A stretch of 64,000 nucleotides of DNA, from NCBI RefSeq assembly GCF_024055795.1, contig NZ_JAMXMY010000009.1, forward strand, positions 248,001 through 312,000, in the 5' to 3' direction. This DNA comes from Actinoallomurus purpureus. GTDB taxonomy: Bacteria > Actinomycetota > Actinomycetes > Streptosporangiales > Streptosporangiaceae. The notes below the pieces were generated by a model. That model was not told the origin of the DNA. It ran no database searches and saw only the letters and a program-made list of their open reading frames with translations. A program made the position numbers and the translations under genes. Positions 8,869 through 17,312 of the stretch are shown piece by piece (the first letter of the stretch is position 1; every line of letters begins with the position of its first letter).

Positions 8869-9783
8869 ATGGCCCGCCTGATCCCCGTCACCGACCCTGC
8901 CGACCCGCGGCTCGCCGACTACACGCGCCTGCGCGACGTCAACCTGCGCAAGAGCCTCGAGGCCGAGCACGGGCTCTTCATGGCCGAGGGGGAGAAGGTC
9001 ATCCGGCGCGCGGTCGCCACCGGCCATCCGGTGCGGTCCCTGCTGACGGCACGACGCTGGGTCGAGTCGCTGTCCGACGTGGTGGGTGACGCCCCGGTGT
9101 ACGTCGCGGACGACGATGTGGTCGAAGCGGTCACCGGGTTCGCCGTGCACCGCGGAGCCCTCGCCTCGATGGAGCGCCTCCCCCTCCCCTCGGTCGCGGC
9201 CGTGCTGGCCGGCGACGCCCCCGCCGGCCGCGCCTTCGCACGCGACGACGTCGATGACCGGCCTGCCGAGGCGGTCGCCGGGTACGACGGCGACGGAGAG
9301 CGGGGGCGGCATTCGCCGCCGCGCCGGATTCTCGTACTGGAGGACCTGGTGGACCACGGCAACGTCGGGGCCATCTTCCGGTGCGCGGCGGCGCTGGGGA
9401 TCGACGCCGTCGTCCTCTCCCCCCGGTGCGCCGACCCCCTCTACCGGCGGTCGGTCAAGGTCTCGATGGGAGCGGTCTTCGCGATCCCGTACGCGCGGAT
9501 GACCGACTGGCACGGCGGCCTGGCCGAGCTGCGCGCCGCCGGGTTCACGCTGCTCGCCCTGACCCCGGACCAGTCGGCCGTCCCGCTGCGGAAGGTGCCG
9601 ATGGGGGAACGGGCCGCTCTCCTGCTCGGCACGGAGGGCGACGGGCTGTCCTCGCGCTGGCTGAGCGAGGCCGACCACCCGGTCTGCATCCCGATGAGTT
9701 CGGGCGCGATGGAGCTCGGCGTCGACTCCCTCAACGTGGTCGCCGCCACCGCCATCGCATGCCACGAGCTGATGCACGGCTGA
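8869..9783 (+). CDS. TrmH/SpoU-family RNA 2'-O-methyltransferase
   Basis: 304 aa. It would transfer a methyl group from S-adenosylmethionine to a ribose 2'-OH in rRNA or tRNA. An N-terminal substrate-binding domain (YTRLRDVNLRKSLEAEHG, MAEGEKVIRRA) precedes the SPOUT knot domain with motif 1 (LEDLVDHGNVGAIFR), motif 2 (LLLGTEGDGL) and motif 3 (IPMSSGAMELGVDSLNVV). All conserved positions of the SpoU class are present. The ATG at 8869 is chosen because the family N-terminus begins there; upstream sequence overlaps the previous gene. Residues about 115-145 (EAVAGYDGDGERGRHS) are a short insertion between the domains. The exact target RNA is not deducible. Confidence 0.92.
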   Translation: MARLIPVTDPADPRLADYTRLRDVNLRKSLEAEHGLFMAEGEKVIRRAVATGHPVRSLLTARRWVESLSDVVGDAPVYVADDDVVEAVTGFAVHRGALASMERLPLPSVAAVLAGDAPAGRAFARDDVDDRPAEAVAGYDGDGERGRHSPPRRILVLEDLVDHGNVGAIFRCAAALGIDAVVLSPRCADPLYRRSVKVSMGAVFAIPYARMTDWHGGLAELRAAGFTLLALTPDQSAVPLRKVPMGERAALLLGTEGDGLSSRWLSEADHPVCIPMSSGAMELGVDSLNVVAATAIACHELMHG

Positions 9784-9810
9784 GCCCGTCAACCGGCTCG
9801 TAGGGGACAC

Positions 9811-10758
9811 TCACCCGGGCGTGGGGCCGATCAACTGCGGGTCGGTGACGCCGCCCGGTGAAGAGAGCCCGGCGATGTCCCAGCCGGCGAGACGGGCACC
9901 GGCCTGATAGGCGCTCTCGTAGAAGGCCAGCACGGCGGCGCGCGGATCGGCCTCCGCCCGCGCGTCGTCGTAGCGCAGGACGGCCAGGTGACTCTCTCGT
10001 TGCGACACCCAGCGCGCGCTCGCGGGGGAGAGGGCCTCGTCGTCCAGTCCGGCGGGCTCGGGGGCGGTGTAGGAGTAGAAGGCCGGCTCGGGGAACGCCT
10101 CGTCGCCGAACCAGAAGCCGAAACTGATCACCTCACGGGAGTACGCCTCCCGGGTCACCGGATCGACCTCGGGCGGCTGGTCGACCCGGCGGTCGGAGAA
10201 CCGCGTGCACGCGATGTCGAACGTGTGCCAGAAGTGGTGGACCGGGCTGATCTTGCCCGAGTAGCCGGCGGCGAACTCCTCCAGCAGGAGGTTCACCTGG
10301 CTGAGCACCTGCCAGTACCGAGTCGCCAGGGAAGGGTCGTACGCCGCGTGCGCGGTGTCCTCGGCGAACGGCCGGCCGGAGTCGGGCAGGTCGAACGGCC
10401 GCGGGATGGCCATGTCCACGCGTACGCCCAGGTCGGCGAGCGTCCGCATGGTGTCGCCGTAGAACGACGCCACGGACCGCCCGTACAGCGGGAACGACGC
10501 GGCCTGCCCGTCCAGGGTGGTGACGACCAGCCGGTGGGCGACGAAGTCGAAGTCGATGGTGAAGACAGGGCCGCCGTCGGCCCTTCCCATCGGCCGCGTC
10601 GTCAGGCCCCGGCCGGTCAGGTGGAACGGAACACCCCACCAGTGGTCACGCCGGACGCCGGCGGCGAGCCGGATCTTCCCGACCACCTGCGCGAAGCGGT
10701 GGAGGGTCTCCTTGGTGTCGCGCCATTCGGCCAGCGGCATGGCGGGGAACAGCTCCAT
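9811..10758 (-). CDS. DUF5996 family protein
   Basis: 315 aa, convergent with the RNA methyltransferase gene. It matches the pattern of DUF5996: an N-terminal PLAEWRDTKETLHRFAQVVGK segment, HWWGVPFHLTGRGL, and the downstream SPVHHFWHTFDIA with two histidines, followed by SFGFWFGDEAFPEPAFYSYT. The many conserved Trp, His and Tyr residues suggest a soluble, possibly metal- or cofactor-binding enzyme, but no function is established for the family. There is no signal peptide or membrane segment. The gene stands alone. Confidence 0.8.
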   Translation of the reverse strand: MELFPAMPLAEWRDTKETLHRFAQVVGKIRLAAGVRRDHWWGVPFHLTGRGLTTRPMGRADGGPVFTIDFDFVAHRLVVTTLDGQAASFPLYGRSVASFYGDTMRTLADLGVRVDMAIPRPFDLPDSGRPFAEDTAHAAYDPSLATRYWQVLSQVNLLLEEFAAGYSGKISPVHHFWHTFDIACTRFSDRRVDQPPEVDPVTREAYSREVISFGFWFGDEAFPEPAFYSYTAPEPAGLDDEALSPASARWVSQRESHLAVLRYDDARAEADPRAAVLAFYESAYQAGARLAGWDIAGLSSPGGVTDPQLIGPTPG

Positions 10759-10871
10759 GCGATCACCATTCCCTGGACGGGTCGCGCCAAGACTCTCCAG
10801 GTGAGGCCCAGTCCGTACGCTGACCTCAGCGGGACCGCGTGACGCGCGGCCCAGAACGACCTCGCGTGCGA

Positions 10872-10916
10872 AACGGCCCCCGCTCCCGACACTTGTCGTC
10901 GGGAGCGGGGGCCGTT
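10872..10916 (-). terminator. Strong 19-bp perfect hairpin terminator
   Basis: A perfect 19-bp stem (AACGGCCCCCGCTCCCGAC and its complement) with a 7-nt loop lies 17 bp past the stop codon of the surface-protein gene ending at 10933. No clear T-run follows on the minus strand, as is usual in high-GC actinomycetes. Confidence 0.75.
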
Positions 10917-10932
10917 CGTTACGTGAGGACCG

Positions 10933-11925
10933 TCAGCGGGCGCGGCGGGGAAGACCGCCGCGCAGCTTCCGGTGCGCGCCCTTGGGCTTTGCGGCGGCCT
11001 TGGCGCTCCGGGTGCTCGCCCTGCCGAGCCGCACCTGGGTGAGCAGCAGGGAGAAGGCCACCAGCAGCGCGGCGAGCCAGGCGGCCTGCGTGCTGGCCAG
11101 CTTGTCGAACGTCAGAACGTCGGGGCCCTCGGCGGCGTTCTGCATCGACTGCGAGTTCCCAGCGTTCTCGATCAGCGGTGCCGTGGACGGCGCCTGGTTC
11201 GGGCTCTGCGTCTGGTTCTGGTTCTGCCCGATCTGGGGCAGCACCGCGTTGTTCTGCGCGGCCGTCGACGGCGAGGTGTTCGCACCGTTCGCGGTGGAGC
11301 CGGAGTTCAGGTTCCCCGTCGGAGTCGACGAGCCCGTACCCGATCCGGACCCACTGCCGGACCCCGAGCCCGACCCGCTCGAATGCGTAGCCTTCGGCGT
11401 CGGCGACTTGGTCGGCGTCGGCTTCTTCACCGTGAAGCTCCGTACCCCCCTCGCCTCCGCAGCGTTCGTAGCACTGATGTACGCCGTAACGGTGACGGTG
11501 CCCTTCGTGAAGCTGCTCGGAACGGCAACCGTGATTGAGATGTGCCTGGAGTAGGAGAGCCGCCCGAGCGTGTAGGCGCGGTCATGTGTGGCATTACAGG
11601 TGACCGCGGCTTGGGAACTGCGCAGGTTGAGGACCACACCTGTGGCTGTGCCGCCTTTAGGCGTCACGAGAACGTCCATCGCATAGCTCGAGCCTGGATG
11701 GGCTGAGCTCGGAGGGTTCAGAACAGACACCGAGAGCGTCGGATCCGGTGTAGGAGTGGGTGAGGTCGTCGGCGAGGATGACTTGGTCGTCGCCCCGCCC
11801 GAAGGCGTTGGTGTTGGGGTCCCTGTTTCGCCCGCTGCGAGGGCTGGGGGTGAGTTGCCGACGATCAGGACGATCCCTGCGCCGAGAACGATGACCAGCG
11901 GGTTTCGTGCCGATCGTGCGAGCAC
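10933..11925 (-). CDS. Secreted, C-terminally membrane-anchored low-complexity surface protein
   Basis: 330 aa. An N-terminal signal peptide (PLVIVLGAGIVLIVGNSPPALA) leads into a Thr/Pro/Ser linker and a beta-sandwich-like domain of about 100 residues (LSVSVLNPPSSAHPGSSY to VRSFTVK). A Ser-Gly dipeptide tract and an Asn/Gln/Ser-rich stretch (IGQNQNQTQSPNQ) follow, then a transmembrane helix near 285-305 and a basic tail ending PRRAR. This is the layout of a wall-spanning surface protein held by its C-terminus without a sortase LPXTG motif. The start is GTG at 11925, with GGGAGG ten bases upstream. No enzymatic motif is seen; the role is unknown. A 19-bp terminator hairpin follows. Confidence 0.78.
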   Translation of the reverse strand: MLARSARNPLVIVLGAGIVLIVGNSPPALAAGETGTPTPTPSGGATTKSSSPTTSPTPTPDPTLSVSVLNPPSSAHPGSSYAMDVLVTPKGGTATGVVLNLRSSQAAVTCNATHDRAYTLGRLSYSRHISITVAVPSSFTKGTVTVTAYISATNAAEARGVRSFTVKKPTPTKSPTPKATHSSGSGSGSGSGSGSGTGSSTPTGNLNSGSTANGANTSPSTAAQNNAVLPQIGQNQNQTQSPNQAPSTAPLIENAGNSQSMQNAAEGPDVLTFDKLASTQAAWLAALLVAFSLLLTQVRLGRASTRSAKAAAKPKGAHRKLRGGLPRRAR

Positions 11926-12055
11926 TGCTCACAACCTCCCCATCGCACCGTAAAGACGCCCACCCCGGCCTACCCGTGTGGGCCGGGTACGAATCATGCG
12001 ATCACGTGAAAGCCGATCAATCAACCGTGCTAACTGAGTTATATCGCAGCAACCT

Positions 12056-12439
12056 CTAGATGAGCTCTTGGTGAAGCCCGGTGATCTCGTCGCGGGACAC
12101 CCAGGCCTGGTACACGCCGATGTCCACGCGCTCGAGTTCGAGGGTGGCGGCGACGGGCGCGCGACCGCCGCTGTACTCGACGCGCACCCACCCCTCGTGT
12201 TCGCCGATGACGACGAACGGCTCGCCGCGCCAGGTGCAGCGGGTCCGGATGTAGCGCAGGCTGTCGACTTCGTCTTCGCGTAGGACCTGCAGGAACCGGC
12301 CAGGCCCGACCTCGGTGAAGCCCTCCGCCGGAGTGGTGGAGTACAGCCGGACGTCACCGTCGACGCCGGGCACGGCGTCGTAGTCGGTGCCCTGCCATCG
12401 AGCGACATAGCCGTCTTTGATCACTTCTCGTTCTCCCAC
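12056..12439 (-). CDS. Small conserved actinobacterial protein overlapping the SseB-repeat gene
   Basis: 127 aa, soluble and acidic, with no signal peptide. Its start lies inside the 3' end of the upstream gene (19-nt overlap), so the two are probably translationally coupled. Visible features are GYVARWQGTDYDAVPG near the N-terminus, RTRCTWRGEPFVVIGEHEG in the middle and GVYQAWVSRDEI near the end; the pattern is of a compact beta-rich domain. Similar short proteins are widespread in actinobacteria without assigned function (from memory, not checked). The position just behind a multidomain protein with an unassigned C-terminal domain recalls effector-immunity gene order, but that is inference. 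Confidence 0.75.
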   Translation of the reverse strand: MGEREVIKDGYVARWQGTDYDAVPGVDGDVRLYSTTPAEGFTEVGPGRFLQVLREDEVDSLRYIRTRCTWRGEPFVVIGEHEGWVRVEYSGGRAPVAATLELERVDIGVYQAWVSRDEITGLHQELI

Positions 12440-15237
12440 ACGAGCCGATCCGCGTCGTACCTCGCGACGAAGCGCTCGGACTCGTCGCTGCTGATGACGT
12501 ACATCTCCGAACCGTGCGGCAGCCTGAAACTTTCGGCCTTGTACTCGGGGATGCTCCCCGCGCTGCCGGAGGCGAAGCCGTCACCGGTGAACGGTGGCGC
12601 CTCCACCACCCACCCGTCCTGGCCCCACTCCTTGAGGGCGTCCTCGCTCGTGCCGCCGAACGGGGTGCGGTAGAGCCCGGATCGGTACGCCGCCCATCGG
12701 ATGACGTGCACCTGGGGGTCGTCGATGGTGAAGGGGGACCCGTCGCGGAGCAGTCCGAGGCATTCGTACAGCCGACGGGGCGTGTTGAGGTCGATCACGT
12801 CCTGGACGCGGTGCACGAAGCCGGCGACCCGGTCGTACGCCTTGTCGAGGTACCAGGGGACCTGGTCGTGCGCCAGGACCTTCTGCATGATCGTGAACGC
12901 GCCGTCGGAGGGAGATGGCGGGGCCGCCTGAGCCTCGGGCCGCGGTGCGGGCGGTGTCGTCTCGCCCGCGACCGGTGCCGTCCGCGGCTCGGCCGGTGGC
13001 GTCGCGACCAAGGTCACGGGTGCCTGGGGCGGCGCCTCCGCCACGGGCTCCGGAGGTGGCGCGATGGAGACCTGCCGGGGCTCCGCGGGCGCGCCCTGGG
13101 ACGGGCCGCCGGGAACGGGTTCGAAGGGGTGTGCGGCGGGGCGCGACGCGATCGCCCGAATCTGCTCCCCGGACAGTTCGATCTCGATGGGGGTCCCGGG
13201 GTTGACCGAGACGTCCCACCCCGGCTCCGGCCACCCGGCGAGGAGGTCGGCGAAGGTCGGCATGACGAATCCGGTGGTGCCGACCGCCTCCTTCATCCAG
13301 TCGAAGGAGGTGAACACGAGCACCGACGCGCGGCCCCGGACGGGAACGGCCGACCACGGGAACGCCGGGTCGTTCGGCGACGTCTGCACCGTCGGCGGGG
13401 TACGGCTCCACACTGGTAGGAACACCGATGCCCCGAGCAGCGTCTTCAGCCGCGCGTCCGGATCATTCCGCGTCTCGAACAGCCGTCGCTCGGCGTCGTT
13501 CTGCGCGGGGAAGTCGGCCGCCAGGCGGTCGGCGGCGTCGTCGTCGACGCGGCGCGACAGCGCGGTGATGCGCTCGCCGGGGATCGTGGCACCGATCGGG
13601 GAGCCGTCGTTGATGACGAGGTCCCACGCCGCGTCCGGCCAGAAGCGCAGCACCTTGGCGAGGTCGGACAGGACGAACGGGTGGCCGCCCATCACCTCGC
13701 GCATCCGGCTCGGTCCGGTGAACAGCGGCACGACGGTCCGTCCGCCGGACTCCCGGGTGTACCACTGGAAGCCCGGACGGCCGGGGCCGAGCATGAGGTC
13801 GCCGCCCTCGACGATGGGCACCCAGATCTGGCGCACGCCCAGGAGGATCCGGAGGAGCCCCTCGCGATCGTCGCGCGCGGCGGCGTCGTACAGGACGCGC
13901 TCTTCCTCGTCCAGCGGGACGAACTCGGCGTCCGCCGTGTAGTGCGGTGTGAGGGGCACGTCGGAAGAGGACGGCCGCGTCCGCGGCGGTGCGGGTGCGT
14001 CCGGGGGCGGTACGGGAGGAACGGCCGCCTGGCCGGGGCCGGCGGGCAGCGGCTCGTCGCCGGAGATGACCGGCTGCGGCGCGGTGGCGGCCAGTGGCGG
14101 CGCGCCGTGCGCGGGTGCGGGTGAGGGTGCGGGCGGCACTGCGCTCGCGGTCGAGAACGAGGGGTACGGCGGCGGCACCTCCCCGGCCGGTGGCGCGGTG
14201 TTCGGACTCGGCACAGCGTCCGCGGCCGGCGGTGCGGTGTCGAAGCCGGGCGCCGGTGGTGCGGTGTTGAGGCCGGGCGCCGGTGGTGCGGTGTTGAGGC
14301 CGGGCGCCGGTGGTGCGGTGTTGAGGCCGGGCGCCGGTGGTGCGGTGGCGGGGCCGGGCGCCGGCGCGCGACCGTCCGGCGGGAACGCGGGAGGCGCGGG
14401 AGGCGCGGGGTAGGGCGGGGCGTCGCGGAGGGGCGCGGGCGGCGGTCCGCCGGGGGCCGGATGGTGCGCGTCCGGGAAGGGGACCGCGGGCGGCGTCGGC
14501 GTGAAGCTCGGCTCCGGGGCGGCGGGTTCGGCCGGCGGCACGGCTGCCGGGGCGCCTTGAGGCGCCGGAGGGGCCGGCATCGGACCCTGGGCGGGCGGGG
14601 CGGGGTACTGTCCGCCCTGCGCGGCATGCGATCCGGCGGCCGTCTCCTGCCCGGTCGGGGCGGCGGGGGCCCGATGCCCGGCGGGCGCGGCGTGGGAGCC
14701 CGTGGGGGTCTCGTGCCCGGCGGGCGCGGCGTGCGGGCGGACGCCCGTCTCGTGCCCTGTCGCGGCGGGAGCCGCCTCGTGAACGGGGAACGCCTCAGCG
14801 GCCGGCGCGGAGTCCGTCCGCTGGGCGAGAGGCATCTGCTCGGCGGGCGGCCGTCCGGAGGTGATCTCGCCGATGAACCAGGCGGGAAGGTACCCCTCGA
14901 TCGGCAGCCCGGAGTTCACCGCGAGCCACCACTCCGGGTTCGGCCAGGACCGGGCCACCTCCGCCAGCGACATCCGTACGAACTGCTCGTAGCCGGGGCC
15001 GAGGCGGAGGCGCACCGCCTCGACCGACGTGTAGACGAGGATGTGGGTACGGCCCTCGTGGGTGCTGGTCGGCCACGTGAACGCGGGCTGTCCGGGGGTG
15101 CCCGGCTCGGTCTTCGGCAGCGGAACCACGAGCTCCGCCGCGCTCAGCAGCCTGAAATAGGCGTCCTGGTCACCGGCGCGCAGCACCTCGCCCATCTGCT
15201 GCTCGAGTTGGTTCGCGGGCTCCCATGTGTCGGTCAT
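12421..15237 (-). CDS. Triple SseB-domain protein with unassigned C-terminal domain
   Basis: 938 aa. The ATG at 15237 follows a GGGGGGTGG purine stretch; the open frame upstream has no coding character. Three SseB-like domains are visible: about 10-130 (YTSVEAVRLRLG, WLAVNSGLPIEGYL), about 435-560 (LFTGPSRMREVMGG, WDLVINDGSPIGATI) and about 575-690 (VFTSFDWMKEAVG, WDVSVNPGTPIEIEL). They are joined by long Pro/Ala linkers, one containing a perfect nonapeptide repeat. The last ~150 residues form a distinct domain (PWYLDKAYDRVAGFVHRVQD to VWENEK) that I do not recognise. SseB domains occur in type III enhancer proteins and in actinobacterial proteins linked to ESX-type or polymorphic-toxin loci (family knowledge). 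No signal peptide or transmembrane segment is present. Confidence 0.85.
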   Translation of the reverse strand: MTDTWEPANQLEQQMGEVLRAGDQDAYFRLLSAAELVVPLPKTEPGTPGQPAFTWPTSTHEGRTHILVYTSVEAVRLRLGPGYEQFVRMSLAEVARSWPNPEWWLAVNSGLPIEGYLPAWFIGEITSGRPPAEQMPLAQRTDSAPAAEAFPVHEAAPAATGHETGVRPHAAPAGHETPTGSHAAPAGHRAPAAPTGQETAAGSHAAQGGQYPAPPAQGPMPAPPAPQGAPAAVPPAEPAAPEPSFTPTPPAVPFPDAHHPAPGGPPPAPLRDAPPYPAPPAPPAFPPDGRAPAPGPATAPPAPGLNTAPPAPGLNTAPPAPGLNTAPPAPGFDTAPPAADAVPSPNTAPPAGEVPPPYPSFSTASAVPPAPSPAPAHGAPPLAATAPQPVISGDEPLPAGPGQAAVPPVPPPDAPAPPRTRPSSSDVPLTPHYTADAEFVPLDEEERVLYDAAARDDREGLLRILLGVRQIWVPIVEGGDLMLGPGRPGFQWYTRESGGRTVVPLFTGPSRMREVMGGHPFVLSDLAKVLRFWPDAAWDLVINDGSPIGATIPGERITALSRRVDDDAADRLAADFPAQNDAERRLFETRNDPDARLKTLLGASVFLPVWSRTPPTVQTSPNDPAFPWSAVPVRGRASVLVFTSFDWMKEAVGTTGFVMPTFADLLAGWPEPGWDVSVNPGTPIEIELSGEQIRAIASRPAAHPFEPVPGGPSQGAPAEPRQVSIAPPPEPVAEAPPQAPVTLVATPPAEPRTAPVAGETTPPAPRPEAQAAPPSPSDGAFTIMQKVLAHDQVPWYLDKAYDRVAGFVHRVQDVIDLNTPRRLYECLGLLRDGSPFTIDDPQVHVIRWAAYRSGLYRTPFGGTSEDALKEWGQDGWVVEAPPFTGDGFASGSAGSIPEYKAESFRLPHGSEMYVISSDESERFVARYDADRLVWENEK
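14231..14365 (+). repeat. 27-bp tandem repeat, five units
   Basis: Five adjacent 27-bp units lie inside the linker of the SseB-repeat gene. Units at 14258-14284, 14285-14311 and 14312-14338 are identical; 14231-14257 and 14339-14365 are diverged. Read on the minus strand each unit encodes the nonapeptide APPAPGLNT or a variant. Identical units suggest recent slippage expansion. Confidence 0.9.
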
Positions 15238-15382
15238 TCGCCACCCCCCGGAAGCTCTTTGCACAAGGTGTCCACCGTACCGGCAGCAACCCAACGGTGC
15301 GCATGAGTACCACCAGTCGATCCGACTTCTCGGGACTAATCGGTATCTTCCGTCACTCTGAACAGGGCGAAGACCGACCGCT

Positions 15383-16636
15383 TCAGGCCACCAGCCGCCT
15401 GAGAGCGGCGAGCAGACGGTCGATGTGCTCGTCGGTGGTGCCGATGCCGAAGCTGGCCCGCAGCGCGGTGCCGTCACCGTCGCCGCAGCCGCCCTTCCCC
15501 TGACCGACGAGCCGCCGGACGAACGGGTGCGCGCAGAACTTCCCGTCCCGGACGCCGATGCCGTACTCCTCGGACAGCGCGGTGGCGACGGCGCGGGACT
15601 CGCGGCCCTCGACGACGAACGACACGATGCCGACGCGCGGGTGCCGGTCGCCCCACAGCGACAGCTCCCGTACGCCGGGGATCGCCGCCAGCCCGGTCCG
15701 GAGGCGCCGCAGGAGCCGCTCCTCCTCCGCGATGAGACCTTGCCAGTCGGTCAGGGCCTCGCAGGCGGCGGCGATCGCGACGACGCCGAGGACGTTCGGC
15801 GTGCCGGCCTCGTGCCGCTGCTGCGGGTCGGCCGACCACGTCACGTGCTCGCCGACGCTCGCCGTGGCGCCGCCGCCCAGCAGGTACGGCTCGGCGGCGC
15901 GCAGCCAGTCGGAGCGGCCGACGAGGCAGCCGGCACCGAACGGCGCATAGAGCTTGTGCCCGGAGAAGGCGACGTAGTCGACGTCGAGCGCGCCCATGTC
16001 GAACGGCCGGTGCGGGACGAGCTGCGCGGCGTCCACCGCGATGCGGGCGCCGTGCGCGCGGGCCGCGGCGGCGAGCTCGGCGACGGGCCACAGCTCGCCC
16101 GTGACGTTGGAGGCGGCGGTGACGACGAGCAGACGCGGCCCGGCCGGGGCCGCGGCCAGGGCCTCCTCCGCCGCCGCGACGGCCGCCGCGGGGGAGCCGG
16201 GGGCCGGGAGCCGTACGACCCGGTTGCCGCGCGTCCAGGGCAGCAGGCTCGCGTGGTGTTCGGACTCGAAGACCACGACCGTGGTGCCGTGCGGCAGGGC
16301 ATGCGCGAGGAGGTTCATCGCGTCGGTGGTGTTGCGGGTGAACACCACGGCGTCCCGGCGCCACGCGCCGACGAACTCGCGGACGACCCGGCGGGCGCGC
16401 TCGTAGCGGTCGGTCGTCACCTGCGACGCGTACCCCGCGCCGCGGTGCACGCTGCTGTAGTAGGGGAGGGCGGCGTCGAGCGTGTCGCGGACCGCCTCCA
16501 GACAGGGGGCGCTCGCCGCGTAGTCGAGGTTCGCGTACGGAACGGTGCGGCCGCCGGACACGGGGACGGGGACGCCTTCGCCCACGATGCGCAGGGTGGG
16601 ACGGGCGACGGCGGGGAGATCGAGGACAGCGGACAA
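15383..16636 (-). CDS. Class V aminotransferase / cysteine desulfurase-like PLP enzyme
   Basis: 417 aa, cytosolic PLP enzyme of the NifS/SufS/CsdA fold. It has the N-terminal substrate loop (NLDYAASAP), the PLP-contacting ESEHHASLLPW segment, the aspartate region IAVDAAQ, the Schiff-base lysine in FSGHKLYAPFG, and a cysteine in the active-site loop (VRDGKFCAHP). Cysteine desulfuration is therefore likely, though class V enzymes acting on other sulfur compounds are possible. The TTG at 16636 with GGAGGT six bases upstream is the only sensible start. A SAM-IV riboswitch in its leader implies control by S-adenosylmethionine and a role in sulfur amino acid metabolism. Confidence 0.9.
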   Translation of the reverse strand: MSAVLDLPAVARPTLRIVGEGVPVPVSGGRTVPYANLDYAASAPCLEAVRDTLDAALPYYSSVHRGAGYASQVTTDRYERARRVVREFVGAWRRDAVVFTRNTTDAMNLLAHALPHGTTVVVFESEHHASLLPWTRGNRVVRLPAPGSPAAAVAAAEEALAAAPAGPRLLVVTAASNVTGELWPVAELAAAARAHGARIAVDAAQLVPHRPFDMGALDVDYVAFSGHKLYAPFGAGCLVGRSDWLRAAEPYLLGGGATASVGEHVTWSADPQQRHEAGTPNVLGVVAIAAACEALTDWQGLIAEEERLLRRLRTGLAAIPGVRELSLWGDRHPRVGIVSFVVEGRESRAVATALSEEYGIGVRDGKFCAHPFVRRLVGQGKGGCGDGDGTALRASFGIGTTDEHIDRLLAALRRLVA

Positions 16637-16668
16637 GACGCACCTCCGGCGGGGCCTGGGACCCCGCG

Positions 16669-16786
16669 AGGGGTCCGCGCTTGCCCGGCACGGTCGTGCC
16701 GGACCCGGTCATCACCCGGGGCACCCCGCCACGGACGGAGGGTTGCCGGCCAGCAAGCCGGGGCTTCGCGCTGGCACTCGTGACCT
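16669..16786 (-). promoter_or_regulatory. SAM-IV riboswitch in the leader of the class V PLP enzyme gene
   Basis: Read on the minus strand, the leader carries the SAM-I/SAM-IV core: a P1 helix closing GGTCA (near 16785) with TGACC (near 16707), the conserved GAGTGCCAGC, the GCCCCGGC and GGCAACCCTCC internal strands, and GTGCCCCGGGTGATGACC at the 3' side. A following hairpin (CCGGCAC GACC GTGCCGG) and the GCAAGCG stretch match the extra 3' helix and pseudoknot that set SAM-IV apart. A second hairpin at 16659-16676 lies between the aptamer and the ribosome binding site and may be the expression platform. SAM-IV is known mainly from Actinomycetales. Confidence 0.88.
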
Positions 16787-16890
16787 GGTCGGGATTATAG
16801 ACCACGCGCCCGAAGAACTCCGATTCGACGCCATGTGATCGCTTCTCCCGGTTCAATACCGGCAGGGGAATCGTCGAAGGGAGCAGGGAG

Positions 16891-17256
16891 ATGCGGCGTG
16901 TATGGCGGCGGCCGGTGGGGGTCCTTCTGGTCGCGGTGTGCGCGGCCGGCTGCGGCGTCGGCACGAACAAGGGACGGGTCTGCAAGGACGCCGTCAAGGC
17001 GGTCGGGGCCTACAACACGACCCTGAACCGCATCTCACCGGACGACGTCACCCAGTGGAAGCAGGCGGCGGCGGCCCTCGCCACCCGGTTCGACGCGCTC
17101 GCCCGCGAGTCCGACGACCGCACGCTGAGCCGCACCCTGCGCGGCATGGCCGCTGAGTGGCGCGGGGTCGGCACCGGCATGACCCCGCGCGACATCTCGG
17201 GCATGCAGACCGCCGTCCAGCGTCAGCCCGCCGCACTGGCGAAGGCCTGCCGCTGA
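16891..17256 (+). CDS. Small predicted lipoprotein
   Basis: 121 aa. A basic N-terminus and hydrophobic stretch end in a lipobox with Cys at residue 21 (VAVCAAGC), so the protein should be lipidated and held on the outer face of the membrane. The mature part is alpha-helical in character, with two further cysteines (GRVCKDAV and the penultimate residue region AKACR) that could pair. It runs divergently from the riboswitch-controlled gene. I recognise no family. Purine-rich GGGAG sequence precedes the ATG. The stop codon lies beside a strong bidirectional hairpin. Confidence 0.8.
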   Translation: MRRVWRRPVGVLLVAVCAAGCGVGTNKGRVCKDAVKAVGAYNTTLNRISPDDVTQWKQAAAALATRFDALARESDDRTLSRTLRGMAAEWRGVGTGMTPRDISGMQTAVQRQPAALAKACR

Positions 17257-17260
17257 GCGT

Positions 17261-17312
17261 CTGAGCGTCTGAGCGCCCGCGACCGTTCGGCCGCGGGCGC
17301 TCAGACGCTCAG
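17261..17312. terminator. 21-bp perfect bidirectional terminator hairpin
   Basis: 17261-17281 and 17292-17312 form a perfect 21-bp stem with a 10-nt loop between two convergent genes. The right arm includes the stop codon of the penicillin-binding protein gene. GAGCGTCT is repeated once more just left of the stem. Confidence 0.85.

Noticed and set aside
14231-14365. CRISPR-like array
   Set aside because: Units are contiguous without spacers and encode an in-frame peptide repeat.
12421-15477. Longer N-terminus for the SseB-repeat protein
   Set aside because: The extra 80 codons are Cys/Trp/Arg-rich and precede a good ATG with a ribosome site at 15237.
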